In this document: one piece after another, positions 44,111 through 52,387 of the stretch
Layout of the letters: every line of letters begins with the position of its first letter
Position numbering within the stretch: the first letter of the stretch is position 1
Source: Gordonia jacobaea
Lineage (GTDB): Bacteria; Actinomycetota; Actinomycetes; Mycobacteriales; Mycobacteriaceae
DNA length: 64,000 nucleotides
Direction: 5' to 3'
Assembly: GCF_001186365.1 (NCBI RefSeq)
Contig: NZ_LDTZ01000023.1
Coordinates: forward strand, 62,001 to 126,000
Program-made: the position numbers and the translations under genes
Notes under the pieces: model-generated
The model's input: the letters and a program-made list of their open reading frames with translations, nothing else
Told to the model about the DNA's origin: nothing
The model's database searches: none

Positions 44111-45372
44111 GTGAAACCATCACCCTCAGCACCGGCGAGGTGACGACCGTCCAGGGCGTCATCGCCACAGAGATCACCGAACTCAAGGCAGCGGTCAAGC
44201 GGGCGGAGAACAAGGCGGCCAGGCTCAAGTCTGACGAACTCGACAAGGAGCGCAGGCGTCGAGCCAACAAGAAGATCATCGACGCCGAGGAACGCGCCGA
44301 AGCTGCGGCGATCAACGGCACGCTCACCGATCGTCTGCTCGACGTTGACGGGTTCCTGGACGCAGAGCCACCCATGGCTCTGGTCAAGGACGTGCTCGAC
44401 GGTGGCGGTACTTCCATGCTCATCGGGCACCGAGGCAGTTATAAGACCGCGATCGCCCTGGCCATTGCGCTCTGTATCGCGTGTGGGAAGTGGTGGGGAC
44501 GCCACCAGACCACACGCGGACGGGTCCTCTACCTCGTTGGTGAAGGTGGCGGGCGCGCGTTCGGCATCCGGCTGGAGGCGTGGCTCAAGCATCACGGGGT
44601 CTCGCGCGACGAGATCCGGCCGTGGTTCCGCGGCGTCGATGGAGCGGTTCCGTTCATGTCTGACGCATGGGATGAGCTGGTCGAGGTCGCCAAGGACTAC
44701 AAGCCCGCACTGATCGTCGTGGACACACTCGCACGTCATCAAGTCGGGCTAGAGGAGAACAGCAACAGCGACGCATCCGATGCCGTCGATAAGGCCGACC
44801 ACCTCCGGGCGCAGACCGGCGCGGCCGTCATGGTGCTGCACCACCCGCCGAAGGGTGGCACCAGCGGACGCGGCGCATCGGCCTGGGAAGGCGCGGCCGA
44901 TTCCGTGTTCCTCCTGACCAAGGATGAGCCGGTTCCCGGACAGGTCGAGATGACCACGACGAAACAGAAGCACCGACCGGAGACCGGCCGATGGGCATTC
45001 CGCATCGAGCAGGTGGAAGTCTCCGACAACGGCATCTGGCCCACCTCCATGGTCCCGGTTCACGCCGACCCGCTCGTTGTGGACAAGGCCGCGCTAGAGG
45101 CCAAGGCCGCCAAGGACGCCGCGCTCCAGGCCGAAGTGCTGGAGTACATCCGAGGCCGCGAGTCCGCCGACATGGCTCCGAACAAGTCAGAGTTTCGTGA
45201 CCACTTCCAGGAGACCAAGCGACGCGAGTCAGCGCTCGACGCACTCGCCGAACTCCGCCGACGCGGAGAGGTCGAGGAGATCCCCGGCAAGGGCCGAGCA
45301 AGGGTGCTGCACGTCGTCGCCGATGCCAAGATCCTGCCGTTCTCAGCACGGAATGAGGGCACCGATGCCTGA
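44107..45372 (+). CDS. RepA-like AAA ATPase, probable replication initiator/helicase of the element
   Basis: 421 residues. A coiled-coil N-terminus (about 20-70, Lys/Glu-rich) precedes a RecA-fold RepA/AAA_25 domain. Walker A is a variant GHRGSYKT at 107-114 and Walker B is ALIVVDTLAR at 201-210, with VMVLHHPPKGG and WEGAADSVFLLTKD as sensor motifs. The C-terminal roughly 75 residues (LQAEVLEYIRGRESADMAPNKSEF...) form a winged-helix-like domain that may bind the iterons starting 3 bp after its stop codon. A transcription role is less likely. Confidence 0.82.
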   Translation: MSETITLSTGEVTTVQGVIATEITELKAAVKRAENKAARLKSDELDKERRRRANKKIIDAEERAEAAAINGTLTDRLLDVDGFLDAEPPMALVKDVLDGGGTSMLIGHRGSYKTAIALAIALCIACGKWWGRHQTTRGRVLYLVGEGGGRAFGIRLEAWLKHHGVSRDEIRPWFRGVDGAVPFMSDAWDELVEVAKDYKPALIVVDTLARHQVGLEENSNSDASDAVDKADHLRAQTGAAVMVLHHPPKGGTSGRGASAWEGAADSVFLLTKDEPVPGQVEMTTTKQKHRPETGRWAFRIEQVEVSDNGIWPTSMVPVHADPLVVDKAALEAKAAKDAALQAEVLEYIRGRESADMAPNKSEFRDHFQETKRRESALDALAELRRRGEVEEIPGKGRARVLHVVADAKILPFSARNEGTDA

Positions 45373-45374
45373 TC

Positions 45375-45522
45375 TATCCGCGCTCTATCCGCGCAAACAT
45401 CCGCGCAACAGCCGTCCACCGTAGCGCGGATAGCCGATGCCGCTTGACCTGCAAGAACAGACCTATCCGCGCATCCGCGCTTATCCGCGTTCTATCCGCG
45501 CAACTATCCGCGCTATCCGCGC
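45375..45522. repeat. Iteron cluster, probable replication origin of the element
   Basis: Ten copies of (T)ATCCGCGC in 148 bp. Direct copies are at 45375, 45386, 45399 (ATCCGCGC only), 45464, 45473 (ATCCGCGC only), 45482 (last base T), 45493, 45505 and 45514; an inverted copy is at 45424-45432. They follow the RepA-like gene at once and precede a GGGCCT-GTA-AGGCCC hairpin (45524-45538). The arrangement matches iteron origins bound by their neighbouring Rep protein. Confidence 0.85.
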
Positions 45523-45523
45523 T

Positions 45524-45538
45524 GGGCCTGTAAGGCCC
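45524..45538. repeat. Hairpin GGGCCT-GTA-AGGCCC after the iterons
   Basis: 6-bp perfect stem with a 3-nt loop, directly downstream of the last iteron. It may be an origin element, or a weak terminator separating replication from packaging genes. Confidence 0.45.
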
Positions 45539-45588
45539 GGAGTGGTGGATAACAGCGGCGGTGGAAGACAACCAAGGAGAACAACCTC

Positions 45589-45900
45589 GTGAGTGACCAC
45601 ATCGACAACCCCATTCTGACCATCATGCTGAGGGCATTGGCCCGCGAGGCAGCTCGACAGCATCCCATCCAGATTGTGCAGACGGCATCGGGTGGGTTCG
45701 ACGTGATGCTGCGCCTTGACGGCACCTACACCTACCGCGAGCACGCCGAAGGCGTCGCCGAGTTCCTCACTGACGCACTGCACGACGCCGCTCGACCTCC
45801 AGGCATCCTGTCGGCCGCCGACGCCGACGTAACACCCGGCTCAGGCATCGGAGATCTGCTCATCGCCATGGGCGAGCACCGGCAGGACTGCGACCAGTGA
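45589..45900 (+). CDS. Small unknown protein of the element (103 residues)
   Basis: GTG 45589, AAGGAG about 10 nt upstream. Acidic alpha-beta protein: MLRALAREAARQHPIQIVQTASGGFDVMLRL, then TYREHAEGVAEFLTDALHDAARP. No family is recognised. Its stop overlaps the next start as GTGA. It is one of three short genes between the origin and HNH that could encode helper interference, packaging redirection or a divergent small terminase. Confidence 0.65.
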   Translation: MSDHIDNPILTIMLRALAREAARQHPIQIVQTASGGFDVMLRLDGTYTYREHAEGVAEFLTDALHDAARPPGILSAADADVTPGSGIGDLLIAMGEHRQDCDQ

Positions 45901-46124
45901 CAACAGCACGCATCCCCGGCGTCGATATGCGTCTGCGGCATCGGGGAGATCCAGCAGCCGAGGAGGTGCTCACCCTTCGGGAGTGGTGCCTGGAGCTGGC
46001 CGACATGTTGGACGACTGGCTCGACGGCCGCGAGCGCTTGCGACAGCAGCAGGCCGGGCAACGAGAAGCAGCAGAACACCGAGCACAGACCGAACACCTA
46101 CGACACCGGAGGCAACACCCGTGA
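45897..46124 (+). CDS. Small coiled-coil protein of the element (75 residues)
   Basis: GTG 45897 overlaps the previous stop. LREWCLELADMLDDWLDGRERLRQQQAGQREAAEHRAQTEHLRHRR is mostly one charged helix (shown here as a continuous helix from about residue 27). The function is unknown. Its stop overlaps the next gene (GTGA). Confidence 0.55.
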   Translation: MTTARIPGVDMRLRHRGDPAAEEVLTLREWCLELADMLDDWLDGRERLRQQQAGQREAAEHRAQTEHLRHRRQHP

Positions 46125-46408
46125 CCACACAACAACCCCGACGACTCGACACCGACGACATGAGGGACGCACTCGCGTACATGCGCGCCACCGTGCTCGG
46201 TGACACCGCCGGCCGAATGGCGATCGCCACCAACTGCGACCCCGCGCACATGCTCGACTGCCTAACCGCGTACGCGCTCGGGCTCGCCGAGCAGGCCGTC
46301 GAGGGCGGACCACTCGCCTGGCTCGACATGCTCACCCAGAACGTCGGCGCGCTCGACCGACTGATCGACGCTGCACGCGAGCACCGGCTCGATGAGGACG
46401 GTGACTGA
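46121..46408 (+). CDS. Small unknown protein of the element (95 residues)
   Basis: GTG 46121, overlapping the previous stop. All-helical look: DMRDALAYMRATVLGDTAGRM, HMLDCLTAYALGLAEQAVEGG, WLDMLTQNVGALDRLIDAA. No family is recognised. Its TGA shares a base with the HNH start (TGATG). Its position directly before HNH and terminase makes it a candidate small-terminase substitute, but nothing in the sequence proves this. Confidence 0.6.
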   Translation: MTTQQPRRLDTDDMRDALAYMRATVLGDTAGRMAIATNCDPAHMLDCLTAYALGLAEQAVEGGPLAWLDMLTQNVGALDRLIDAAREHRLDEDGD

Positions 46409-46872
46409 TGCCTCCCCGACCCTGCACCGTCTGCGGTGAGCCCCACCATGGAGCGGGCAGGTGCCCCGACTGCGCACGTGCAGCAGACGCGCGACGACCG
46501 AGGGCATCGGCGACCTCGCGCGGGTACAACGCACGCTGGGAACGTCTCAGCGCCAAGGCACGTCGGCTCCAGCCATTCTGCTCGGACTGCGGCACCCGCG
46601 AGGACCTCACGTGTGACCACTCGCCGGAGGCATGGGACCGGACCGCCCGCGGGCTGGCTGTCAGGCTCCGCGATGTCGATGTTGTGTGCCGAGGGTGCAA
46701 CGCGCGACGTGGGGCCGCGAGAGGACCTCTCAGCCCCCAGGGGAGGCACCCGCTCGCCGACCCCTCCCGGACTCCGCCGGTTAGGCAAGAACGCGATCTC
46801 ACACCGCTGACCTGCGGTGACCCGCGACAGTCTCAATATGTGGGACACTTGGACCGGGAGGTGAGACGGTGA
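46408..46872 (+). CDS. HNH endonuclease
   Basis: 154 residues from ATG 46408. Two CxxC pairs (CTVCGEPH, CPDCARA) form an N-terminal zinc ribbon. SRGYNARWERLSAKARRLQPFCSDCGTREDLTCDH and VVCRGCNARRGAARG give the HNH motif with its second zinc site. HNH proteins just before the large terminase are needed for cos cleavage in HK97-like phages and capsid-forming satellites. Stop and terminase start overlap (GTGA). Confidence 0.85.
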   Translation: MPPRPCTVCGEPHHGAGRCPDCARAADARRPRASATSRGYNARWERLSAKARRLQPFCSDCGTREDLTCDHSPEAWDRTARGLAVRLRDVDVVCRGCNARRGAARGPLSPQGRHPLADPSRTPPVRQERDLTPLTCGDPRQSQYVGHLDREVRR

Positions 46873-48338
46873 AGGCAGGACCGAAGGGCTCACGCGATGA
46901 GTCGCCGCTGGCGTGGAAGACCCGCGCGAAGGGTGCTCGCCAGTTCGAGTTGTTCGCGGCGCGCTACCTCATCACGCCGAAGGGCACAGGTGCCCGGACG
47001 CCGGTGAAGGTCCGGCCGTGGCAGCGGCAACTTGTCTCGACGTTGCTCGATGACCGCGTGCCGCTGAACGTGTGGGTACTGCCACGTGGACAGGGAAAGT
47101 CAACTCTCACAGCAGGTTTGGCGTTGCATCACGTGTTCATGTCCGGCGTGGAAGGTGCCCGCGCGGTCATCGTCGCCCAGGATGAACGGTCGGCGATGAG
47201 GTTGTTGGCGACCGCTGCCCGCATGGTGAGCCTCAATCCCGAGCTGGAATCACGCGCGATGACCTACAAAGACCGCATCGTGATACCCGGATCGGACTCG
47301 CAGATCATCGCACTACCCGGTGAGGCTCACCGTGTGGAAGGCGAGGACGCATCGCTGGCGATCGTTGACGAGATCGGGTTCGTCCGACGCGACGCGTACG
47401 AGGCGACGCTCCACTCGACGGGTAAACGGGAGGGCTCGCAGCTCCTCGCGATCGGTACACCGTCACCACCATCCTGGCGCGACGTGAGTCCGCTCATGGA
47501 CCTGGTACTCGACGGCCGCGCCAACCCCGACAGTGAATCGTTGCGACTGGTCGAGTTCGCCGCGCCGATCGGCTGCGACGTAGACGACGAGGAGGCATGG
47601 GCGGCGGCCAATCCTGGCCTGGATGACCTTGTGCAGCGCTCGACGTTGCGCGCGTCCCTGCCACCCAGGAGCCGCGAGAGCGAGTTCCGACGCGCTCGGT
47701 TGGGCCAGTGGGTCGAGCACGATGACTCATCGTTCCTGCCTCAAGGCCAGTGGGCATCGCTGGCCACCGGGGAGGGCATCGGCAAGGGTGCCCGCGTCGT
47801 GCTCGCGCTCGACGGCAGCCACTCGCAGGACGCGACCGCGATCGTTGTGGCGACCGTGAGCGATCGGCCTCACTTCGATGTCGGTGGGCTCTGGGAGCCG
47901 CCGGAGGGCAACGCCGACTGGCGCGTCCCGATTCTCGATGTCGAGAACCGCATCCGCGAACTCTGCCGTGAGTACCAGGTGGTCGAGATCGTCGCCGATC
48001 CGTTCCGGTGGGCTCGCACACTGCAAGTCCTGGAGGGTGAAGGGCTCCCGGTTACCGAGTTCCCCCAGAACGGACCCCGGCTCACACCGGCCACCACCGA
48101 GCTGATCCAGGCCTGCGGCAACGGTCTGGTGACACACTCAGGCAACAAGGATCTCGCGCGCCATGTGTCGAACGCGATCGTCACCGAGGACGCGCGGGGA
48201 ATCCGGCTCGACAAGTCGAAACGAGGCAGCAACCGCCGCATCGACCTGGCGGCCTGTCTGGTGATGGGCCACTCACGCGCCACCTGGCGAGCACACAAGA
48301 AACCGAAACGACGCCGCGTCAGATCCTTTGCGGCATAG
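46869..48338 (+). CDS. terL: Terminase large subunit
   Basis: 489 residues from GTG 46869. ATPase half: PRGQGKST at residues 72-79 (Walker A variant) and LAIVDE at 163-168 (Walker B). Nuclease half: D315 and D321 in LALDGSHSQDATAIV and D377 in VADPFRW. A C-terminal basic tail (KKPKRRRVRSFAA) closes it. It packages DNA into proheads through the portal. Together with HNH this supports cos-type packaging. No small terminase gene is recognised next to it. Confidence 0.93.
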   Translation: MKAGPKGSRDESPLAWKTRAKGARQFELFAARYLITPKGTGARTPVKVRPWQRQLVSTLLDDRVPLNVWVLPRGQGKSTLTAGLALHHVFMSGVEGARAVIVAQDERSAMRLLATAARMVSLNPELESRAMTYKDRIVIPGSDSQIIALPGEAHRVEGEDASLAIVDEIGFVRRDAYEATLHSTGKREGSQLLAIGTPSPPSWRDVSPLMDLVLDGRANPDSESLRLVEFAAPIGCDVDDEEAWAAANPGLDDLVQRSTLRASLPPRSRESEFRRARLGQWVEHDDSSFLPQGQWASLATGEGIGKGARVVLALDGSHSQDATAIVVATVSDRPHFDVGGLWEPPEGNADWRVPILDVENRIRELCREYQVVEIVADPFRWARTLQVLEGEGLPVTEFPQNGPRLTPATTELIQACGNGLVTHSGNKDLARHVSNAIVTEDARGIRLDKSKRGSNRRIDLAACLVMGHSRATWRAHKKPKRRRVRSFAA

Positions 48339-48347
48339 GAGATCACA

Positions 48348-49685
48348 GTGACCGAAGTAAGCAACATCGAACTCGACCGCGCGCTCGACGTACGCGCCGC
48401 GCGGCTACACCTGCTCTCGCAGTATTACGCGGGCGAGCAGCCGCTCGCGTTTCTGTCCCCCGACGCCAAGAAGGCGATCGGGCAGCGGTTCGACCGCATC
48501 GCCACCAACCTCCCCCGGCTGGCCGTGTCGGCGATCGCCGAGCGGCTGCGGGTCACCGGGTTCATCGACGCCGAGGGGAAGCGGGACACCGCGCTCTGGG
48601 AGGCGTGGACGCGCTCGGATCTCGACCAGGCCTCACCAGCAGGGCACCGGGAGGCCCTGGCGATCGGTGAGGCGGCCGTCATCGTCTGGGCCAACACCGC
48701 GGGCAAGGCGGTGGCAACCGTCGAGAGCGGCCGCCAGGTCGCCGTATACCGCGATGCTGGCAGCGGGGAAACCCTTGCAGCAGTGAAGCGTTGGACAGAC
48801 CTCGCACCGGACGGCACCAAGGGAGCCACCCGATGGGTCATCTACCGGCCGGATCGGATTGAGCATCTGATCGGGGACGGTGCCCAGATCACCGGCGCGA
48901 AGATCACCAAGGTGATCGACAATCCGCTCCTCGCGGTCCCCGTCGTCGCGCTGACGAATACCGATCGCCCGCTCGACGTGTTCGGCGTCTCCGAGTTCAC
49001 TGACCTCATCCCCATCGTGGACGCACTGAACAAGATCTCGGCCGACATGTTGACGGCATCGGAGTACGGCGCACGTCCCCGCCGATGGGCGACGGGGCTG
49101 GAGCTGGAGGAGCAGCCGAAGATCGGCGACAACGGGGAGCCCGTGCTCGATGACGACGGTGACCCCGTGATGGAGGTGGTCAATCCGATCTCGGAGACCT
49201 CCCGGCTCATGGTCAACGAGGCCGCTGACGGCAAGTTCGGGCAACTTCCCGGCGCGGATCTGTCGGGATATGACACCGCGGTCCGGGTCCTACTCCAGCA
49301 GGCGAGCGCAGTCTCGGGCCTGCCAGGGCACTACCTCGGGATCAACTCGACGGTCCCGGCGTCTGCGGACGCGATCCGGGCCGCCGAGGCAGCTCTCACG
49401 GCACGCGCGGAGGCACGGCAAGCGGTGTTCGGCCGCGCGTGGGAGCAGGTCGCTCGACTGATCCTCGCCGTCGAGCGCGGTGGCGAAGTCGCCGACTACT
49501 CGCCGCGCGTGCAGTGGGCGGACCCATCGACGCGCTCGGCAGCCGCCGAAGCGGACGCGGTGGTCAAGCTCCATGGAGCGGGAATCATCACGACGACCGA
49601 AGCGCGCACGCGATTGGGCATCGACAACCCCGAGCAGGGACCGGCAGATGACACCACCAGCTCGACCCCGGAGGCAGCAGCGTGA
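48348..49685 (+). CDS. Portal protein (SPP1 gp6-like)
   Basis: 445 residues from GTG 48348. It begins RLHLLSQYYAGEQPLAFLSPDAKKAIGQRF and contains VSEFTDLIPIVDALNKISADML, a region typical of phage_prot_Gp6 portals, and SGLPGHYLGINSTVPASADAIRAAEAALTARAE, the crown-stem helix segment. It forms the dodecameric DNA gate of the capsid and docks terminase. It lies 9 nt after terL and its stop overlaps the scaffold gene. Confidence 0.9.
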   Translation: MTEVSNIELDRALDVRAARLHLLSQYYAGEQPLAFLSPDAKKAIGQRFDRIATNLPRLAVSAIAERLRVTGFIDAEGKRDTALWEAWTRSDLDQASPAGHREALAIGEAAVIVWANTAGKAVATVESGRQVAVYRDAGSGETLAAVKRWTDLAPDGTKGATRWVIYRPDRIEHLIGDGAQITGAKITKVIDNPLLAVPVVALTNTDRPLDVFGVSEFTDLIPIVDALNKISADMLTASEYGARPRRWATGLELEEQPKIGDNGEPVLDDDGDPVMEVVNPISETSRLMVNEAADGKFGQLPGADLSGYDTAVRVLLQQASAVSGLPGHYLGINSTVPASADAIRAAEAALTARAEARQAVFGRAWEQVARLILAVERGGEVADYSPRVQWADPSTRSAAAEADAVVKLHGAGIITTTEARTRLGIDNPEQGPADDTTSSTPEAAA

Positions 49686-50236
49686 CCGACGACGACAAGA
49701 AGACCCAGCAGGACCCCACCGACGAGGCTCCCGAGGCAACGGAGACCACCGGCAGCGAGAGCCCCGCCAACGCCGAAACCGGCTCGCAGAACACGGAATC
49801 CGGGGACCAATCACCCCAGGGTGACTCCGAAACTCCGGCAGCGGGCGACTCAGCGGCCAACAATTCCGAGGCATCGGCGGACACTGACGGCGCAACGGAC
49901 ACAACGGAATCCGGCGACACCGACACGTTCTCACGCGAGTACGTGCAGGAACTCCGACAGGAGTCGGCCGGATACCGGACCCGCGTCCGCGATCTGGAAC
50001 AGCAGCTCCACCGGCTCCAGGTCGAGCAGACCGGCGCGCTCGCCGATCCGGCCGACCTGCCGTTCGACGCTGCACACCTGGAGTCCCCCGAAGCGCTCCA
50101 GGCCGCGATCGACGCGTTGCTCGCCGACAAGCCGCACCTGAAAGCACGTCGGTTTGTCGGTGACGTAGGGCAAGGTAGTCGTGGCTCCGCACCCGCGGAG
50201 GTCAACCTACTCGGCATGTTGCAGGGCCGGGTCTGA
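49682..50236 (+). CDS. Capsid scaffolding protein
   Basis: 184 residues from GTG 49682. The first roughly 80 residues are a very acidic Ser/Thr/Glu/Asp-rich stretch. A coiled coil follows (SREYVQELRQESAGYRTRVRDLEQQLHRLQVEQ, about 82-114), then a small C-terminal domain. This composition and its place between portal and capsid are standard for phage scaffolds (DUF4355-like). No protease motif is visible. Confidence 0.85.
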   Translation: MTDDDKKTQQDPTDEAPEATETTGSESPANAETGSQNTESGDQSPQGDSETPAAGDSAANNSEASADTDGATDTTESGDTDTFSREYVQELRQESAGYRTRVRDLEQQLHRLQVEQTGALADPADLPFDAAHLESPEALQAAIDALLADKPHLKARRFVGDVGQGSRGSAPAEVNLLGMLQGRV

Positions 50237-50251
50237 CAGATGGAGAAAACC

Positions 50252-50404
50252 GTGGCAGACGAAGACAGCATCAGGGCGAAGTGGGAGGCAGCGGTCAAGC
50301 ACGTGCTCGACAAGGCAGCCAGCGACACCGCTGGGAGCCGCGTCAAGGAGTGGGCAGAGGCATACGCGTTTCTCGCCGCCAACCCCGCGCGTTACGACGA
50401 CTGA
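50252..50404 (+). CDS. 50-residue helical protein of the element
   Basis: GTG 50252, GGAG 6 nt upstream (ATG 50240 is an alternative). VADEDSIRAKWEAAVKHVL and TAGSRVKEWAEAYAFLAANP are two helices. It ends at TGA 50402. Small proteins at this place in siphophage head modules are common and of unknown role. Confidence 0.55.
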   Translation: MADEDSIRAKWEAAVKHVLDKAASDTAGSRVKEWAEAYAFLAANPARYDD

Positions 50405-50417
50405 CAGGACAACGGAC

Positions 50418-50639
50418 GTGTCGAACGACAACATCAACCCGGACTACGAGGAAGTCAGCAACTCGCAGATCCTGGATGAACTGCGACAGATCAACGAGAA
50501 CCTCAACGGGCTCTACGAACTCCTGCACGACGGGCTGATCCTCCCTTTCAAGGACGACCACGCCAAGGCGCTCAAGGCGCTCGGCGCGATCAAGGATCAC
50601 ACTGACGGCATCGAGGCGAACACCTCGCGCATCGAGTGA
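50418..50639 (+). CDS. 73-residue coiled protein of the element
   Basis: GTG 50418 with AGGAC about 8 nt upstream. VSNSQILDELRQINENLNGLYELLHDGLILPFKDDHAKALKALG reads as one amphipathic helix (residues about 12-55). The function is unknown. It is the last gene before the terminator-like hairpin that precedes the capsid gene. Confidence 0.55.
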   Translation: MSNDNINPDYEEVSNSQILDELRQINENLNGLYELLHDGLILPFKDDHAKALKALGAIKDHTDGIEANTSRIE

Positions 50640-50654
50640 CCTCATCGTTGCCGA

Positions 50655-50693
50655 CACCGGGCCTCATCTCATATAGTGGGATGAGGCCCGGTG
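50655..50693 (+). terminator. Strong hairpin between the packaging genes and the capsid gene
   Basis: 13-bp perfect stem (CACCGGGCCTCAT with ATGAGGCCCGGTG) around a 13-nt loop. It is followed by GTTTC rather than a long T-run, so it may attenuate rather than stop transcription, or protect the capsid mRNA. Confidence 0.6.
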
Positions 50694-50774
50694 CCGTTTC
50701 TGCTCGACCGCTGAGTGAGCCAGGTGCTCCAATCGCGTGAATCCTGTTCCATCACTTCACCATTGGAGAATCCC

Positions 50775-51608
50775 GTGGCAACCGAAACCACCACCACCAA
50801 TCCGACTCTGCTCCAGGAGCAGGTCGCCAGCCTCCTGGTCCAGCCCTTGGAGGCCCAGTCCGTCGTCCTGGCCAGCTCGCCGAAGATCTTCGACACCTCC
50901 AGCCCGCTGCGCATCCCGCGACTCACCTCCGGCGCATCGGTCGGATTCGTCGCCGAGGGTGCCCAGATCCCCGAGGGCGACGTGTCGTTCGATGAGGTCA
51001 AGCTCCTGCCGTCCGATCTCAAGTCGCTCAAGGTCATCGTCCGGTTCACCAACGAACTGATCCGGCAGAGCGTGATCGGCCTGGACGCGGTGCTCAAGAC
51101 CCGTCTGGTGACCGATGTCGCCAACGCGCTCGACACCGCGCTCCTGTCGGGTACCGGGGCCACCAAGACCATCAAGGGCATCGTCAATCAGGCGGGAGTC
51201 CAGACCGGCGTGCTCGACGCCGACAACCCGGACAGCTACCTGGACGCGATCGCCAAGGCGCACGCGGCCGAGGTGACCCCCAACCGATGGTTCATCAACT
51301 CGCAGGACTTCATCGCGCTGCGCAAGGCCAAGGACTCGCAGGGCCGCTACCTCCTGGAGACCGACCTCACCGCCGATGCCGTCTATCGACTGTTCGGCAT
51401 CCAGGTGACGCCGACCAACAAGCTGGCCACCGGCAAGGCGATCCTGCTCGACACCAACCAGGTGGCGATCGCCCGCGATCTCGCACCCTCGGTCACCCTG
51501 CTCCCCGAGCTGTACGCGGCGACCGACGAGACCGCGATCCGCGTCGTCGCGCGGTTCGATCTCGGGCTCCTGCACCCCGAAGGTGTCGTCGTCCTCACTG
51601 CGGCCTGA
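50775..51608 (+). CDS. Major capsid protein, HK97 fold
   Basis: 277 residues from GTG 50775 with GGAG upstream. Phage_capsid (HK97) features are ASSPKIFDTSSPLRIPRLTSGASVGFVAEGAQIPEGDVSFDEVKL (the N-arm and E-loop region, described in part), TNELIRQSVIGLDAVLKTRLVTDVANALDTALLSGTG (spine helix), and the C-terminal FDLGLLHPEGVVVLTAA. There is no delta domain, consistent with the separate scaffold gene and missing protease. Segments are abbreviated. Confidence 0.92.
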   Translation: MATETTTTNPTLLQEQVASLLVQPLEAQSVVLASSPKIFDTSSPLRIPRLTSGASVGFVAEGAQIPEGDVSFDEVKLLPSDLKSLKVIVRFTNELIRQSVIGLDAVLKTRLVTDVANALDTALLSGTGATKTIKGIVNQAGVQTGVLDADNPDSYLDAIAKAHAAEVTPNRWFINSQDFIALRKAKDSQGRYLLETDLTADAVYRLFGIQVTPTNKLATGKAILLDTNQVAIARDLAPSVTLLPELYAATDETAIRVVARFDLGLLHPEGVVVLTAA

Positions 51609-51686
51609 CGGTCCCACAATCGTGGTCCGGGGCTTGGGTTTCGTCACGGTTTCCCAAGTCTCGGGCCGCTTCACCAGGAGGCCGAC
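51609..51686. other. Capsid-connector intergenic hairpin and 13-bp repeat
   Basis: CTTGGG and CCCAAG pair around a loop of about 14 nt, and the block GGTCCCACAATCG (51610-51622) recurs at 52340-52352 just after the last head gene. The hairpin could set the capsid to connector expression ratio. Confidence 0.4.
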
Positions 51687-52007
51687 ATGGCAGTAACACC
51701 AACGGATCTCGTTAAGTGGCTCGGGGAGCCGACCACCGACACCGACCTCATGGCCCAGGCTGGCCAGGCGATCACCATGGCGTCGGCCATGTGCGACGCC
51801 TACACCCGCGGGCAGCACGTCAAGGCCGATGGGATCACCACCCGTCCCGGCGTCGATGCCGTGGTTCAAATGGCAGCAGCGCGAATGCTCGCCAACCCCG
51901 AAGGTCTGCGGTACTCGACCGGCGTCGTGACGTTCAATCAGGCATTCGAGGGCTTCACCCTCGCCGAGCGCATCGTCCTGGACCGCTACCGACGCAAGGC
52001 GGCCTGA
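51687..52007 (+). CDS. Head-tail connector protein (gp6-like)
   Basis: 106 residues from ATG 51687 with AGGAGG upstream. DLVKWLGEPTTDTDLMAQAGQAITMASAMCDAYTRG and VQMAAARMLANPEGLRYSTGV are the helical bundle of phage head-completion connectors that bind the portal. Its presence means the element builds heads able to accept a tail made by another phage. Confidence 0.82.
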   Translation: MAVTPTDLVKWLGEPTTDTDLMAQAGQAITMASAMCDAYTRGQHVKADGITTRPGVDAVVQMAAARMLANPEGLRYSTGVVTFNQAFEGFTLAERIVLDRYRRKAA

Positions 52008-52009
52008 CC

Positions 52010-52333
52010 GTGCCCAGGTTGCCACTCAAGGACTCAGTGACGCTCAAGATCGGTGGCGGACGCGATGAGAACGATGATCCCATCCCGGTGCAGAACATCC
52101 CGATCCGCGCATCGGTCACGCCGATCTCCGGGGACCAGCAAGCCCAGCGCGGCCGATCGACCACGCTCACGACGTACCGGCTCACCGTGACAGATCCGCG
52201 CATCGAGCAGGTGACCACCGTCATCTGGCGAGCGCAGACGTACACGCTGGAAGGGCGAGCGATGCCCTACCGCATCGGCAGCGGCAACACCCCGCACCAC
52301 TACGAGGTGATGATGTCGCTCGGGTCCGGCTGA
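52010..52333 (+). CDS. Head-completion/stopper protein
   Basis: 107 residues from GTG 52010. Beta-rich: SVTLKIGGGRDENDDPIPVQNIPIRASVTPIS, LTTYRLTVTDPRIEQVTTVIWRAQTYTLEGR. This fits the head-tail stopper fold (SPP1 gp16 type) that follows the connector gene in siphophages. It is the last gene of the element, 56 bp before a terminator. Confidence 0.75.
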   Translation: MPRLPLKDSVTLKIGGGRDENDDPIPVQNIPIRASVTPISGDQQAQRGRSTTLTTYRLTVTDPRIEQVTTVIWRAQTYTLEGRAMPYRIGSGNTPHHYEVMMSLGSG

Positions 52334-52387
52334 GATACTGGTCCCACAATCGAATACGCGGAGGCCGGAAGGTTCCCGCACCACGCT

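Noticed and set aside
45375..45522. Short repeats considered as a CRISPR array
   Set aside because: Units are 8-9 bp, spacing is irregular (0-57 bp), one copy is inverted and there are no cas genes. This fits iterons.
49290..50192. A 300-codon minus-strand frame across portal and scaffold genes
   Set aside because: Arginine-rich antisense shadow. The plus-strand genes have coupled starts and recognisable families.
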